The notes under the pieces are model-generated. The model saw only the letters and a program-made list of their open reading frames with translations. It did no database searches and was not told the DNA's origin. Below are positions 33,888-42,921 of a stretch of DNA of 64,000 bases, piece by piece. Source of the DNA: AC-37 sp036389835 (GTDB taxonomy: Bacteria; Actinomycetota; Thermoleophilia; Solirubrobacterales; Thermoleophilaceae); contig DASVWC010000105.1 of assembly GCA_036389835.1 (NCBI GenBank), forward strand, positions 124,001 through 188,000. The letters are read 5' to 3'. A program made the translations under genes and the position numbers. The first letter of the stretch is position 1. Every line of letters starts with the position of its first letter.

Positions 33888-34050
33888 GCCGTTCCGCGCG
33901 GGTGCCCGCCGGTGGCCCGGGAGTGAGGTTTGGCCGAGCCCGTAACTCCGCAACCCCCACTCCGGGCTCGTGACGCGGTGGCGAGCTGGGGATCTTGAGA
34001 GAATCCGGCGTGGTCAAGCTGGTAGTCGGCGAAGACTGCCTCCGCAAGCG

Positions 34051-34662
34051 ATGCGTCGTGTCCTGACCGCCAGCGCCTTGCTATTGGCCGCGTTTCCGGC
34101 GGCCGCTGGGGCCCTGCCGCCACGGCCGCCGAGCGCCGCCAAGACGAGCCAGGCAATCGGGAAGCTCAAGGTCGCGGAGCCACTCTCGATGAGCGGCTAC
34201 AGCCGCGCGAAGTTCCCGCACTGGATCAGCCAGGGGGGCGGCTGCGACACGCGCAAGGTGGTGCTGATCCGTGACGGGCGCGACGTGAAGACGGGCGCCA
34301 ACTGCCGGATCACGTCGGGCACTTGGTTCAGTTACTACGACGGCCTCACGCTCACGAGCGCGACCCAGGTCGATATCGATCACGTGGTACCGCTTGCCAA
34401 CGCCTGGCGCTCGGGCGCAAAGAACTGGACGACGGATCGCCGCCGCACGTTCGCGAACGACCTAGACAACTCCCAGCTGATCGCCGTCAGCGCCGCGTCG
34501 AACCGATCAAAGAGTGATAAGGGACCGGAGCAGTGGAAGCCGCCGCGTAAGAAGGCATGGTGCCTCTATTCGCGCTGGTGGGTGCAGGTCAAGCGCCATT
34601 GGCGGTTGACGGTGGTCAAGGCCGAGCGCAGCGAGCTGCGCCAAATGGTGGCGACGTGCTAG
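34051..34662 (+). CDS. Exported HNH-family nuclease (DUF1524-like)
   Basis: A 203-residue protein with a signal peptide (about residues 1-21, LLLAAFPAAAGALP). It has the DUF1524/HNH pattern: D-I-D-H-V-V-P-L at about 108-115, then ANDLDNSQLIAVSAASNRSKSDKGPEQW, where the later Asn and His/Lys complete the active site. Secreted members of this family are common in actinobacteria and degrade DNA outside the cell, for nutrition, competition or DNA uptake (family knowledge). Cys pairs support secretion. Confidence 0.75.
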   Translation: MRRVLTASALLLAAFPAAAGALPPRPPSAAKTSQAIGKLKVAEPLSMSGYSRAKFPHWISQGGGCDTRKVVLIRDGRDVKTGANCRITSGTWFSYYDGLTLTSATQVDIDHVVPLANAWRSGAKNWTTDRRRTFANDLDNSQLIAVSAASNRSKSDKGPEQWKPPRKKAWCLYSRWWVQVKRHWRLTVVKAERSELRQMVATC

Positions 34663-34745
34663 GTGGACGAGCCGCCGGACTCGCGCGCGCCTGCCTTCTC
34701 TCGAGCAAGGGTCGTTCCAGCTAATCGCGAAACTGTCAGCGAGGT

Positions 34746-37700
34746 ATGGCAGTTCTTGACGAGCGCACTCTCACCGCGCGCCTGAAGTCGTGGATTGACG
34801 CGGAGCTACAAGCGACCCCGTACGGGACGCTGACGCGCGCCGAGAACGAGGTCCACGCCACGGGCACCAAGCTCCGGCACGACCTACTCATCTATGCGGG
34901 CAACAAGCCGGTCTTCTCGTGCGAGGTCAAGGTCCCGACGAGCGCGCAGGGCGCGTCCCCGTACGAGCACGACGTAGTCGATAACGCGCGCGCGAAGGCC
35001 GAGGCCGAAGGGCTCGGCTACTTCGGGACCTTCAACTGCGCGGCGTTCGTGCTCTGGCAGGTGCACATGCCGGGCATACCCGTCCACAACCGCGGCATCG
35101 ACCGCTGGCGGGTGGTCGAGCCCCAGCACCTGATGGCGCTCGACGGACCCGAGGCCGAGAAGGCGTTCAAGGAGTTCATCCGGCGCCTCTTGACGAGCGT
35201 CGCCGCCATCGAGGCCGGCGCTCCGCCCGTCGGTCGAGCCATGGAGCAGCCGGAGGAGGAGCTGGTCGCTCGCATCGAGGGAAGTCTCGACACCATCGTC
35301 GGCGTCACGTTGCCGGACGTCGTCGAGCGGTTCACGACCGACGCCGAGTTCCGCCGCGACGTGAAGCGCTGGATGATTGACGACCAGGGCTGGCAGTGGG
35401 ACGACGAAATCCGGGACGAGCTTCTGCTTCGGACGACGAAGGTCGCCTGCTACCTACAGATGAACCGCATCCTGTTCTATTCGACCATGCGGGCGCGGTT
35501 CGAGGACTTGCCCGAGCTCGATGTGTCGGCCGCGCGCTCAGGCCGCGGTCTGCGTCAGCGGCTTGAGCCTCGCTTCAGCCAGGCGATGGCGGCCTCGCAG
35601 GACTACGAGACAATCTTCGAGGTCGGCTACATCACAGAGGTCGCGTACGCCGGCGATGCTGCCACCCGCGCCTGGGATGGGCTCGTTCGCGGCATCAAGG
35701 GTGTGGACCTCTCGGGCGTTGGCTTGGATGTGCTCGGCGGCATCTTCGAGCGGCTGCTCTCGCCCGAGGAGCGTCACCGGTTCGGCCAGCACTACACGAA
35801 CCCCCAGCTGGTGGACCTGCTGGTCGCGGCCTCGCTCACCAAGCGCGAGCACACGGCACTCGATCCCGCGGCCGGGGGTGGAACATTCCTCGTGCGCGCT
35901 TACGAGCGGCTGCGCCAGCTCGGCGAGTCCGACCACTTGGTCTTGCTCGATCAGCTCTACGGCAACGATGTCTCCCGCTTCGCCGGCCACCTCTCAACCG
36001 TGAACCTCGCCGTGCGACAGATAGCGCGCGAGCAGAACTACCCGCGCGTGGGCACGCACGACTTCTTCGAGCTCGACCCTGGCGCCGAACTCGTATCGCT
36101 GCCGCTCGGACCGGGGACGCCCCCGATGCGCGCGCCCATCAAGGTCCCGGAGAAGGTCGATGCTGTTATCGGCAACCCGCCGTACGTGCGGCGTCAGAAC
36201 ATCGATGCGCGCGTGAAGCGTCGTGCCGAGCGAGCCGTCGAGCACTACGGCTCCGAGCACGGCCGACCCAACTTCAAGCTCGACGGGCTCTCGGACCTGC
36301 ACGTGTACTTCTGGCCACACGCGACGCGGTTCCTTGACGAGGGCGGCCACCTCGCGCTGCTGACCTCAAGCTCGTGGCTGCAGACGCGCTACGGGGACAA
36401 GCTCAAGCAGCTGCTTCTGAACGACTACGACATTCTGTTTATCGCGGAGACCAACGCCGAGCCCTGGTTCTCGGATGCACGCGTGAAGACGGTGGCGACC
36501 GTTGCCCGCAAGCGCGAGGCGTCCACCGACGTCGACTCCGACCACGAGGTGTTCTTCTGCCAGTTCCGCCGGCCGCTGCTTGAGTTGCTCGGCCCTCCCT
36601 CGGCTCACAACCGCTGGAAGCGCGTGGAGGACTTGCTCGACGCCGTGAAGCAGGAGCACTCGAGCGATGAACTGCGAGTCCGCGCGGTCAAGCAGATCGA
36701 GCTTGAGGCGGATGCCGACTGGAGCCCACCGTTGCGGGCGCCGGACATCTATGACGAGTTCATCCAGCTGCCAGGCGTGGCCCACATCTGCTCGGCGACG
36801 GCCGCTGATGAGGACCCGTACGTTCTCACCGTCGGGCCGAAGTTCGGCTCGTCCTGGTTCGTGGTCGAAGACGTGACCGCGTCCGCGACCGACACCGAGC
36901 TGGCGGAGTGGGGCGTGACCCGGAAGCAGGTCTCCGGCTCGGCCCCGCGCTACCGCATTGTGAACGGCGGAGATTGGAAGGGGCCGGTCGAGAGCCGCTA
37001 CCTACAGCGTTGGGTCCGCGGCCCGGGCGATGAGCCTACGCGCACGCTCTCGCGCGAGGCCGGCGACCTCGTCATCACGATCCCGCGCGAGCCGAAGGTG
37101 CCGAAGACGGCAAAGGTACGCGACTACATCCGCTACGGCGAGGAACAGGGTGTGCACGAAGGCGTATACGCGGGTGCTCGGCGCATCTGGTACGCCATCG
37201 AGGAGATGAAGCGCGGGCCGATCCTGTTCCCGTACTCGATGCAGTACGGGCACAAGGTGTGGGCGAATCCCGGAGAGCGGAAGTACACGACCAGCCCGAG
37301 CGCGCACCTCACGCCCAAGGGCGCCGAGCCTGAGGTCGCGCTCGCGCTGCTGAACTCCACGTGGACGTACTTGTGCGCGCTGTTCGACGCCGGCAGCGTC
37401 GGGACCGAAGCGCTCGTCCGGTTCGGCGGGCGCGGCAACTGGAAGCGGCTGCATGTCGTCGACCCTGCACGGGCGACGCCTGAGCAGGCTGCGGAGCTGA
37501 CGCGCATCTGGGGCGAGATGGCGAAGGCGGAGGTCCAGCCGTTCCCGCCTGAGGGCAATGAGCCGCTCTCTGGCGCGCGGCGTGAACTCGATGAGCTCGC
37601 ACTTCAGGTCGCAGGCGTTGACGACCGTGTTGAAGCCTCCGAGCTCGTGGACGAGCTCTACCGCTGGCTGCCGCGCTACACCGAGGAGCGTGCGGGCGTT

Positions 37701-38216
37701 GAGGACATGGCCGTTGCCGGCCGCCAGGCGACAACCGGAACCGCCCGCCTGCGCAACATCGTCGAGCAGACGTTCGCAACCATCGACTCGACGCCCCCGT
37801 GGCTCGAGCAAGTCGATGCGCTCTGGCAGATCTGGGAGCTGCCCGATGAGGCGCCGGACACCTCCGGGCAGGGCTCACTGCTCGGCTTTGATGGGCACAT
37901 CGAGCAGCCGAGCGATGTCCGCTTCGGCGACGAGTGGGTCCGCTTCGACTCGGAAGCACAGGCCGACTTCGTGCGCACGCTCGCTTCCTCGCGGATGGCG
38001 CCGCGCCGGCTCGCGGTCCCGCCCGCGGAGGTCTCGCCGGCCATCACCGAGCAGGTGGTCAACTTCATTGACGAGAAGCAGCGTGAGCTACGCGAGGCGC
38101 TCGCGGAGCGCATCGGCGAACAAGACCCGAACTACGCGGATGCTTTCGTTCAGGCGCTCAGCCATCTGGCGGCAGCTGTGCGGACGGCCCTCCACGCGAG
38201 CGACGAGACCGGCTGA
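34746..38216 (+). CDS. Type IIG-like restriction-modification enzyme (nuclease plus adenine methyltransferase)
   Basis: A single 1156-residue chain. The N-terminus has a PD-(D/E)xK nuclease pattern: Asp46 in LRHDLLIY, then Glu60-Val-Lys62 in FSCEVKVP. A helical linker leads to an Eco57I/N6-adenine methyltransferase domain with motif I DPAAGGGTFL near residue 374 and motif IV NPPY near 476. The C-terminal 500 residues should hold the target recognition domain (FPYSMQYGHKVW) and a helical end. Size and order match type IIG enzymes, in which one polypeptide cuts and methylates. BREX PglX is similar in size, but no other BREX gene is nearby. A non-canonical feature is the long linker before the methylase. 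Confidence 0.8.
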   Translation: MAVLDERTLTARLKSWIDAELQATPYGTLTRAENEVHATGTKLRHDLLIYAGNKPVFSCEVKVPTSAQGASPYEHDVVDNARAKAEAEGLGYFGTFNCAAFVLWQVHMPGIPVHNRGIDRWRVVEPQHLMALDGPEAEKAFKEFIRRLLTSVAAIEAGAPPVGRAMEQPEEELVARIEGSLDTIVGVTLPDVVERFTTDAEFRRDVKRWMIDDQGWQWDDEIRDELLLRTTKVACYLQMNRILFYSTMRARFEDLPELDVSAARSGRGLRQRLEPRFSQAMAASQDYETIFEVGYITEVAYAGDAATRAWDGLVRGIKGVDLSGVGLDVLGGIFERLLSPEERHRFGQHYTNPQLVDLLVAASLTKREHTALDPAAGGGTFLVRAYERLRQLGESDHLVLLDQLYGNDVSRFAGHLSTVNLAVRQIAREQNYPRVGTHDFFELDPGAELVSLPLGPGTPPMRAPIKVPEKVDAVIGNPPYVRRQNIDARVKRRAERAVEHYGSEHGRPNFKLDGLSDLHVYFWPHATRFLDEGGHLALLTSSSWLQTRYGDKLKQLLLNDYDILFIAETNAEPWFSDARVKTVATVARKREASTDVDSDHEVFFCQFRRPLLELLGPPSAHNRWKRVEDLLDAVKQEHSSDELRVRAVKQIELEADADWSPPLRAPDIYDEFIQLPGVAHICSATAADEDPYVLTVGPKFGSSWFVVEDVTASATDTELAEWGVTRKQVSGSAPRYRIVNGGDWKGPVESRYLQRWVRGPGDEPTRTLSREAGDLVITIPREPKVPKTAKVRDYIRYGEEQGVHEGVYAGARRIWYAIEEMKRGPILFPYSMQYGHKVWANPGERKYTTSPSAHLTPKGAEPEVALALLNSTWTYLCALFDAGSVGTEALVRFGGRGNWKRLHVVDPARATPEQAAELTRIWGEMAKAEVQPFPPEGNEPLSGARRELDELALQVAGVDDRVEASELVDELYRWLPRYTEERAGVEDMAVAGRQATTGTARLRNIVEQTFATIDSTPPWLEQVDALWQIWELPDEAPDTSGQGSLLGFDGHIEQPSDVRFGDEWVRFDSEAQADFVRTLASSRMAPRRLAVPPAEVSPAITEQVVNFIDEKQRELREALAERIGEQDPNYADAFVQALSHLAAAVRTALHASDETG

Positions 38217-38219
38217 GAC

Positions 38220-39035
38220 CTACTCCGCGGACTCGTCCTCGTCGTCGTCGGGCTTGTCGCCCTCGTACAGCTTGCTGAGGTGATTGACGTAGGTGGCCAC
38301 CGAGACCAGCACGCTGCTGGCCCGCATCACGTCGGCGGCCGGGCCGCTGACGAACAGCGACGCGACCATCACGGCGAGGGCCAGCAGGTTGAGCGCGAGC
38401 GCGCGCTGCTCGGACGCCGGAAGCGCGCGGACGCGGGCGGCGAAACCGGTGAGCCACTCGGGCAGCTCCGTTGGAGTGCCGCCGGGAGCAGCAATGTCCG
38501 GGTTCGCGGCGACCCCCGCCGCCTGCACGGCATTGGCGACAAGGTCGAAGCCGCTCATCTGCCTGGTCCAGTCGAACCCGAAGGAGTAGAAGGCCTGCTG
38601 CCTCGACCCCGCGAGCGCAATGCGCGAGAGCTCCTGGATGCGGACGATCGAGCTCGACTCCAGCGCCCGGACGGAGTCGAGCAAGCTGCTCGGCAGCGAG
38701 AGCCGGACCAGATCCGCGAGGGAGCGCCTCTGCTGGTCGATGATGGGCTTGGCGGCCATCGCGAACGCCCGCTCGAACCGCAGCGACACCGGCCTGACCT
38801 CCACCTGGAACGGGCGATCGAACGCGAGGACAGGCCCGCGAATCATCTCCTGCATCCGGCGGCTCGTCTCCAGCATGCTGCCGGCACCGCTCATCGCCGA
38901 AAGCTGCGTGGGCGTCCGCCCGATGCCGAGCGCCGACCAGCGCTGCCGGTTGAGGCCGTTGTAGTTCGGGATGGCCGCGAAGCCCGTGTCGGTCACGCCG
39001 TGAATGCTAGGCGTCCGACCGGCGGCCTCGACCAC
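38220..39035 (-). CDS. Unknown protein with C-terminal membrane segments
   Basis: A 271-residue protein of no recognised family. Residues 1-205 are soluble and partly helical; residues about 210-255 contain two hydrophobic stretches (LALNLLALAVMVASLFV, then VLVSVATYVNHL). The tail is acidic (DDDEDESAE). Its stop lies three bases from the convergent type IIG gene's stop. Its position beside a restriction enzyme makes a membrane-acting defence effector conceivable, with no motif to support it. Confidence 0.5.
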   Translation of the reverse strand: MVEAAGRTPSIHGVTDTGFAAIPNYNGLNRQRWSALGIGRTPTQLSAMSGAGSMLETSRRMQEMIRGPVLAFDRPFQVEVRPVSLRFERAFAMAAKPIIDQQRRSLADLVRLSLPSSLLDSVRALESSSIVRIQELSRIALAGSRQQAFYSFGFDWTRQMSGFDLVANAVQAAGVAANPDIAAPGGTPTELPEWLTGFAARVRALPASEQRALALNLLALAVMVASLFVSGPAADVMRASSVLVSVATYVNHLSKLYEGDKPDDDEDESAE

Positions 39036-39059
39036 CGCCTGCGAGGATTTCCGCGGCGC

Positions 39060-39923
39060 TCAGCTGACGGCGTGAGCTCGGCGTACCTCATCGAGCACGA
39101 GGTATGTCCGCAGAAGCGTCTGCTCTGCCTCGCGCTTGTCGACTTCGTCGTGAACGCCCTTGCATGCCGTCGCGTGCAGTGCGTCGAGCGTCGCCGACAG
39201 CGCGGTCATCTCCTTCCGCGACATTCGGTTGCCTGCATGGACATCCACGAAGGCGAGGAGTCGGTTGAGGTGCTGCTGCTCGCCGACCTCACGTTCCTGC
39301 CCAGCGCGGTCGATGTGCGGCGTACTCTGAGGCGGAAACACGCCGTCGGCGATGGTCTTGAGTGCGCGACGGCAGGAGGTCGCACAATGCGTGAGGGCTT
39401 CGGTGTCGCCTTCCGTGAGGCGCTGGTACGCACTACGGAGTTGACGAAGAGCAGCCGGCGCGACGGCCTCGCAGAATGCCTCGACCTCGGCGAAGGAGGC
39501 GCCGACGAGGTCGCTGGCCGTGAGTGCGCTCGGCTCAGGTTCGACGCTGACCGACGCGCTGCGAGCGCGCTCGCGCTCGGCCAGCGCTTGCTGCTGGGCG
39601 ACCAGGAAGTCGAGGATGCGCTCGGTGACGCTTGGTCCCTCGACGGGCTCAACGGGCTTCACCGGCACTGTTTCCGAGGGCGCGTTATACGCGGCCGGCA
39701 GCGGCGCGTACGAGCGCGTCACGTGCCGGGGCTGCAGCATCTGGGCGGGCAGCGTCGGTGGGAGGCTGCTCGCGGGGTCGTATGCGACGAACGGTTGCAC
39801 TTGAGTGCCGTGCGCGGGCGCGGTCGGATCGAGCTCTTCCGGAGAGTGCCGCGACAGGAACTCAGCGGTCAGTGCCGAGGGTCGGAAGTGGGGCGAGCGT
39901 CGGTCAAGTGGATTGGGTGTCAT
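39060..39923 (-). CDS. Unknown helical protein near the type IIG gene
   Basis: A 287-residue protein starting at ATG 39923. The N-terminal 100 residues are Pro-rich; the C-terminal half is helical and ends with a GVHDEVDKREAEQTLLRTYLV-like stretch. This recalls the C-termini of some abortive-infection or HEPN-related proteins, but no catalytic motif is clear. It is transcribed toward the membrane-protein gene, 24 bases away, and the two may form an operon. Confidence 0.45.
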   Translation of the reverse strand: MTPNPLDRRSPHFRPSALTAEFLSRHSPEELDPTAPAHGTQVQPFVAYDPASSLPPTLPAQMLQPRHVTRSYAPLPAAYNAPSETVPVKPVEPVEGPSVTERILDFLVAQQQALAERERARSASVSVEPEPSALTASDLVGASFAEVEAFCEAVAPAALRQLRSAYQRLTEGDTEALTHCATSCRRALKTIADGVFPPQSTPHIDRAGQEREVGEQQHLNRLLAFVDVHAGNRMSRKEMTALSATLDALHATACKGVHDEVDKREAEQTLLRTYLVLDEVRRAHAVS

Positions 39924-40065
39924 GAGCTCGAATATCAGACCGTGAGCGAGCGTCGAGTCTAGGTCGGGCGGCGGCCGCTCCCTGCGCCTGACGCATGCCC
40001 GCGATGGCACAGCGGGAGGTACGCTCGAAGAGCAATGTCAGCGAGACAGGAAAGGAGGTAGCCGC

Positions 40066-40227
40066 ATGGCTGTCACCAGCAAGACGGTCGGCCGCAAGGC
40101 CGCGCGTGTGCTGCGCAGCAAGCGCGCGTCGAAGGACGCAAAGTCCGTCGCCGCGAGCGCGCTGAGGCAGATGCGCCGCCGCGGTAAGCGCAGCAGCGGA
40201 CAGACGCGGAAGCGTCGCCGCCGCTAA
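40066..40227 (+). CDS. Small Arg/Lys-rich protein
   Basis: A 53-residue, very basic protein (MAVTSKTVGRKAARVLRSKR ... RKRRRR, about 40 percent Arg plus Lys) with regular Ala/Ser spacing. A textbook ribosome-binding site, AAGGAGG, is eight bases before the ATG. It is likely a nucleic-acid-binding peptide. Such basic small proteins are common on actinobacterial plasmids and phages. Confidence 0.6.
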   Translation: MAVTSKTVGRKAARVLRSKRASKDAKSVAASALRQMRRRGKRSSGQTRKRRRR

Positions 40228-40365
40228 GCGCTAAGCGCTGAGGCAGACACAGCGCTCTTCGGGAACGCACAGTCTCCCTCGCGCCCGGCCACGAGCAGGC
40301 CACGGCTGCACCTCGTGACGGCAATGACCGCGGTGCAGCCCTCGGCAGGAGCTCGTTTTGTGTCT

Positions 40366-40413
40366 CGAAGTGCGCGGGAGCACCCAGTCTCGCGAGTGGT
40401 GAGAAGCACTTCG
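40366..40413. repeat. Inverted repeat upstream of the membrane-protein gene
   Basis: CGAAGTGC at 40366 is matched by GCACTTCG at 40406, with a CTCGCGAG palindrome between them. It lies just before the start at 40436 and may be a regulatory hairpin or operator. Confidence 0.3.
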
Positions 40414-40435
40414 CGGCTCTGATACAAACGACGGC

Positions 40436-40885
40436 GTGCCCGAGATGCAGCCCACTAGCCGCTGGCGTGCTGTTGCATCCGACCCGATGTTTCGTATCGG
40501 GTTCTGGGCGGGCTTGGCCGCGGGCGTCGTCGCCGCTTACGTCACACGTCTCATCGACCTGCTCGCCGCACTCGCACTCGACGGGCTCCTGCTCGCGTGG
40601 ACCGAGCTCGGTCCAGTGGGGGTGCCCGTGGCTTTGGTCGCGCTTGTGTGGCTCACGGACCTCTACTTATGGGGCGCCGACTGCGCGCGCATCAACAACA
40701 ACTCGCGCAACCCGCTGCTGGCGATCTTCTACGGCACGCTTGGTTGGGCGTATGTCTTGCTGAGCATCCTCTTCTCACCGTTGATGCTGTTGCGCAGGCC
40801 GGCTGAATCGGTCGAGGAGCGCGCGAGGCGCATTTGGCAACGCGTTCTCTGGCGGCGCCTTGGGACGCGGCCCGTAGCCGGCTAG
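40436..40885 (+). CDS. Small polytopic membrane protein
   Basis: A 149-residue protein with three or four predicted membrane helices (about residues 20-45, 55-75 and 95-115) and a basic C-terminus. GTG start. No family is recognised; perhaps an element-encoded exclusion or membrane-accessory protein. Confidence 0.5.
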   Translation: MPEMQPTSRWRAVASDPMFRIGFWAGLAAGVVAAYVTRLIDLLAALALDGLLLAWTELGPVGVPVALVALVWLTDLYLWGADCARINNNSRNPLLAIFYGTLGWAYVLLSILFSPLMLLRRPAESVEERARRIWQRVLWRRLGTRPVAG

Positions 40886-41042
40886 GCGTCTCTCCTGCGC
40901 TACCGCCCAGTTGTTCAACGTCAGCGAGGCTGGCGCGGCGCAAGAGTTCATCCCGCACGTTCCAAGAAAGTGGCCATCCGGGCGGCAAAGAATCGGCTGA
41001 CTGGGGGTGGCGTGGAGTGAGCACCCGAGCGAGGATGTGCCG

Positions 41043-41246
41043 ATGCTGAGCACATCCGGTCAGCCAGCCGCCGCAAAATCGCAGTCGGTCGTCCTCGGCA
41101 TCCGCTGTGATGAATGCGGCGGCGAGGGCAGCATCCCCAGCGGCCCCGCAAACGCGTATGCCCGCCGCTGTCCGATTTGCCGCGGCGAGGGCGAACTCGT
41201 GACCGCGGTGCTCACGCTCGAGCAGTTCCGCGCGCTCGTGGTCTGA
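41043..41246 (+). CDS. Zinc-ribbon (DnaJ-type CxxCxGxG) small protein
   Basis: A 67-residue protein with C-D-E-C-G-G-E-G and, 17 residues later, C-P-I-C-R-G-E-G, two halves of a DnaJ-type zinc finger. ATG 41043 has CGAGGA upstream. It may assist a DNA or protein partner of the element. It is the last small gene before the second sigma unit. Confidence 0.55.
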   Translation: MLSTSGQPAAAKSQSVVLGIRCDECGGEGSIPSGPANAYARRCPICRGEGELVTAVLTLEQFRALVV

Positions 41247-41559
41247 GCCCAGCGGTCCCCGCGTCCGCGGGCTGCGCTTGAGAACGGAACTCGTCGTGAC
41301 TAGCGGCGGCCTGCAGCCGTCATGATCAAAGTTGACGACGGCCGCTCTTGGGCGATAAAACTCGGCTCCGCTCGATGTGGCTGGGAGGCCAGTGCAGGGA
41401 CGACGCGATCGATGGCTTCTCCCTTGGCGCGTAGGTCGCGCCACTCGGATCGCTGAGCTGCGTCGTCGGGGTGGCAAGCAACGAAGCCCACGCGCGGCCA
41501 AAGCGGATTTCGTCCGCGAAAGGGGGGCCAGTTTCGGCTCTCGCTCCTCTATAGGGGTA
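41247..41559. other. Intergenic stretch before sigma-factor unit 2
   Basis: No gene is supported in these 313 bases. The final 100 bases should hold the promoter of the sigma-factor gene. The sequence just before the start, ATAGGGGTA, resembles the GAGGGGTACG before the paralogous gene at 17118 and supplies the ribosome-binding site. Confidence 0.4.
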
Positions 41560-42894
41560 GTGGGGGAGCGGAATGGACAGGTAGCCGACTCCGTGGACAC
41601 CCGGGAACTGCTCGCCCGGATCGCGGCCGGGGACCTCGCCGCGAAGCTACGCGCCCAGGTCGCCGCCTGGCATCCGTCCGCCACGCGCGAGCAGGTCGAT
41701 GACGCCTTCCAGCAGGCCTGCCTCCTCGCCGAGGATGGGTGTCGCGGACAGGCGGAGGGTGAGGTCTTTACCTGGCTGCGCACGACCGCGCACCGCGAGC
41801 TCGGCCACATGCTCCGACGTGCGCGCTTCGAGATCCCAGCCGGCGACGCGTTCGGGGCGCTCGAGGCGATCCCAGATGCGGCAGATGGCCCGGTCGAGCA
41901 GCTGATCGAACGGGAGGATCAGGAGGAGTTGGCGCGAGTCGCGCGCGCGGTGGTCGACCGGCTCTCCGAGCGCCAACGTCACATTGCCGCGCTCCACGCG
42001 CGCGACCGCCGCCGGCCCGAGATAGCCCAGCACCTCGGCATGACGCCGCGCACGGTAAAGCGCCAGCTCGAGCGCATCATGGCTGTCGGCCGGGCCGAGC
42101 TCGTCCGCCTCGGGGGCCACGGCTGCGACGACGGTGAGCCCATCATCACGCGGTTCGCCTTCGGGCTCGCGAGCCCACGCGAAGTTCGTCTAGCGCAGCT
42201 TCACCTCGCCACGTGTCCGAAGTGCTCCGCCCTCTACGACCGGCTCGAGGTCTGGCGCGAGAAGGTCGCCGCGGTGCTGCCGATTCCGGCGGTCGAGCAC
42301 GCCGAACCTGGCTTCCTCGAGCGCACGCTCCATCAGGCAGCCGATGGACTGGCGAGCGTCAGACAGCACGCGACCGATGGCGCGAGCGCTACGCGCGAAC
42401 ACGCGGCTGACCTGACGGGCCAGCTCAAGCAACACGCCGCCAGCGCTTACTACCGCGCCGTTGACCCGACTCCGCTGGCCGGGGTTCGACCAGGAGCAGC
42501 CGGAGCGGCGATCGCGAGCTGCCTTGCAATTGGTGGCGGAGCCACGTACTGCCTCGAGCAGGGCGTCGACCCCATCAGCGGCCTCCAGGCGATCGTTGCT
42601 CCGGAGCCAGACACGAAGCGGGCGGACACCGCTAAGGAATCACGCGCGCGCGAGGAGATCCCGCCGCCTACTCAAGCGGCACCACAACCAGAGCCACAGC
42701 CGGAGCCGGAGCAGACCCAGCCGCAGCCAGCTGCACAGGAGCAGCCCGAGGCACAGCCGCCTCCACCCGAGCAGGAGTTCGAGCCGCTCAGTTCGAGCGG
42801 AGGCACGAACTCGTCATCGCAGTCGTCCTCGCCGCAGCGGTCGAGCCCGGCGCCTGCGCCTTCCAGCGGGCCAGGGGAGTTCGACGGGCCGTGA
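41560..42894 (+). CDS. Sigma-70-family factor fused to zinc-finger anti-sigma-like domain, TM segment and low-complexity tail (copy 2)
   Basis: A 444-residue paralogue of 15775-17118. Region 2 lies at about residues 15-105 (VFTWLRTTAHRELGHMLRR), and region 4 at about 135-185 with the HTH RRPEIAQHLGMTPRTVKRQL. The HLATCPKC zinc-binding motif is at about 220, followed by LPIPA as in copy 1. A membrane helix is near 320-340 (IASCLAIGGGATYCLEQG), and a Pro/Gln/Glu-rich then Ser-rich tail ends in GEFDGP. GTG 41560 matches the copy 1 start context; GTG 41593 is an alternative. The secreted gene follows 27 bases later. Sigma activity, its signal and its target promoters are untested. Confidence 0.75.
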   Translation: MGERNGQVADSVDTRELLARIAAGDLAAKLRAQVAAWHPSATREQVDDAFQQACLLAEDGCRGQAEGEVFTWLRTTAHRELGHMLRRARFEIPAGDAFGALEAIPDAADGPVEQLIEREDQEELARVARAVVDRLSERQRHIAALHARDRRRPEIAQHLGMTPRTVKRQLERIMAVGRAELVRLGGHGCDDGEPIITRFAFGLASPREVRLAQLHLATCPKCSALYDRLEVWREKVAAVLPIPAVEHAEPGFLERTLHQAADGLASVRQHATDGASATREHAADLTGQLKQHAASAYYRAVDPTPLAGVRPGAAGAAIASCLAIGGGATYCLEQGVDPISGLQAIVAPEPDTKRADTAKESRAREEIPPPTQAAPQPEPQPEPEQTQPQPAAQEQPEAQPPPPEQEFEPLSSSGGTNSSSQSSSPQRSSPAPAPSSGPGEFDGP

Positions 42895-42921
42895 TGTACG
42901 CCGCACGAAAGGAAGCACGCA

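Noticed and set aside
33935..33970. Inverted repeat CGAGCCCG/CGGGCTCG after the HExxH gene as terminator
   Set aside because: The loop is 20 bases, no T-run follows, and it may be chance in GC-rich sequence.
34746..38216. BREX PglX methyltransferase
   Set aside because: The size and NPPY motif fit, but no brxC, pglZ, brxA or brxL is present and the N-terminus has nuclease residues, so type IIG is preferred.
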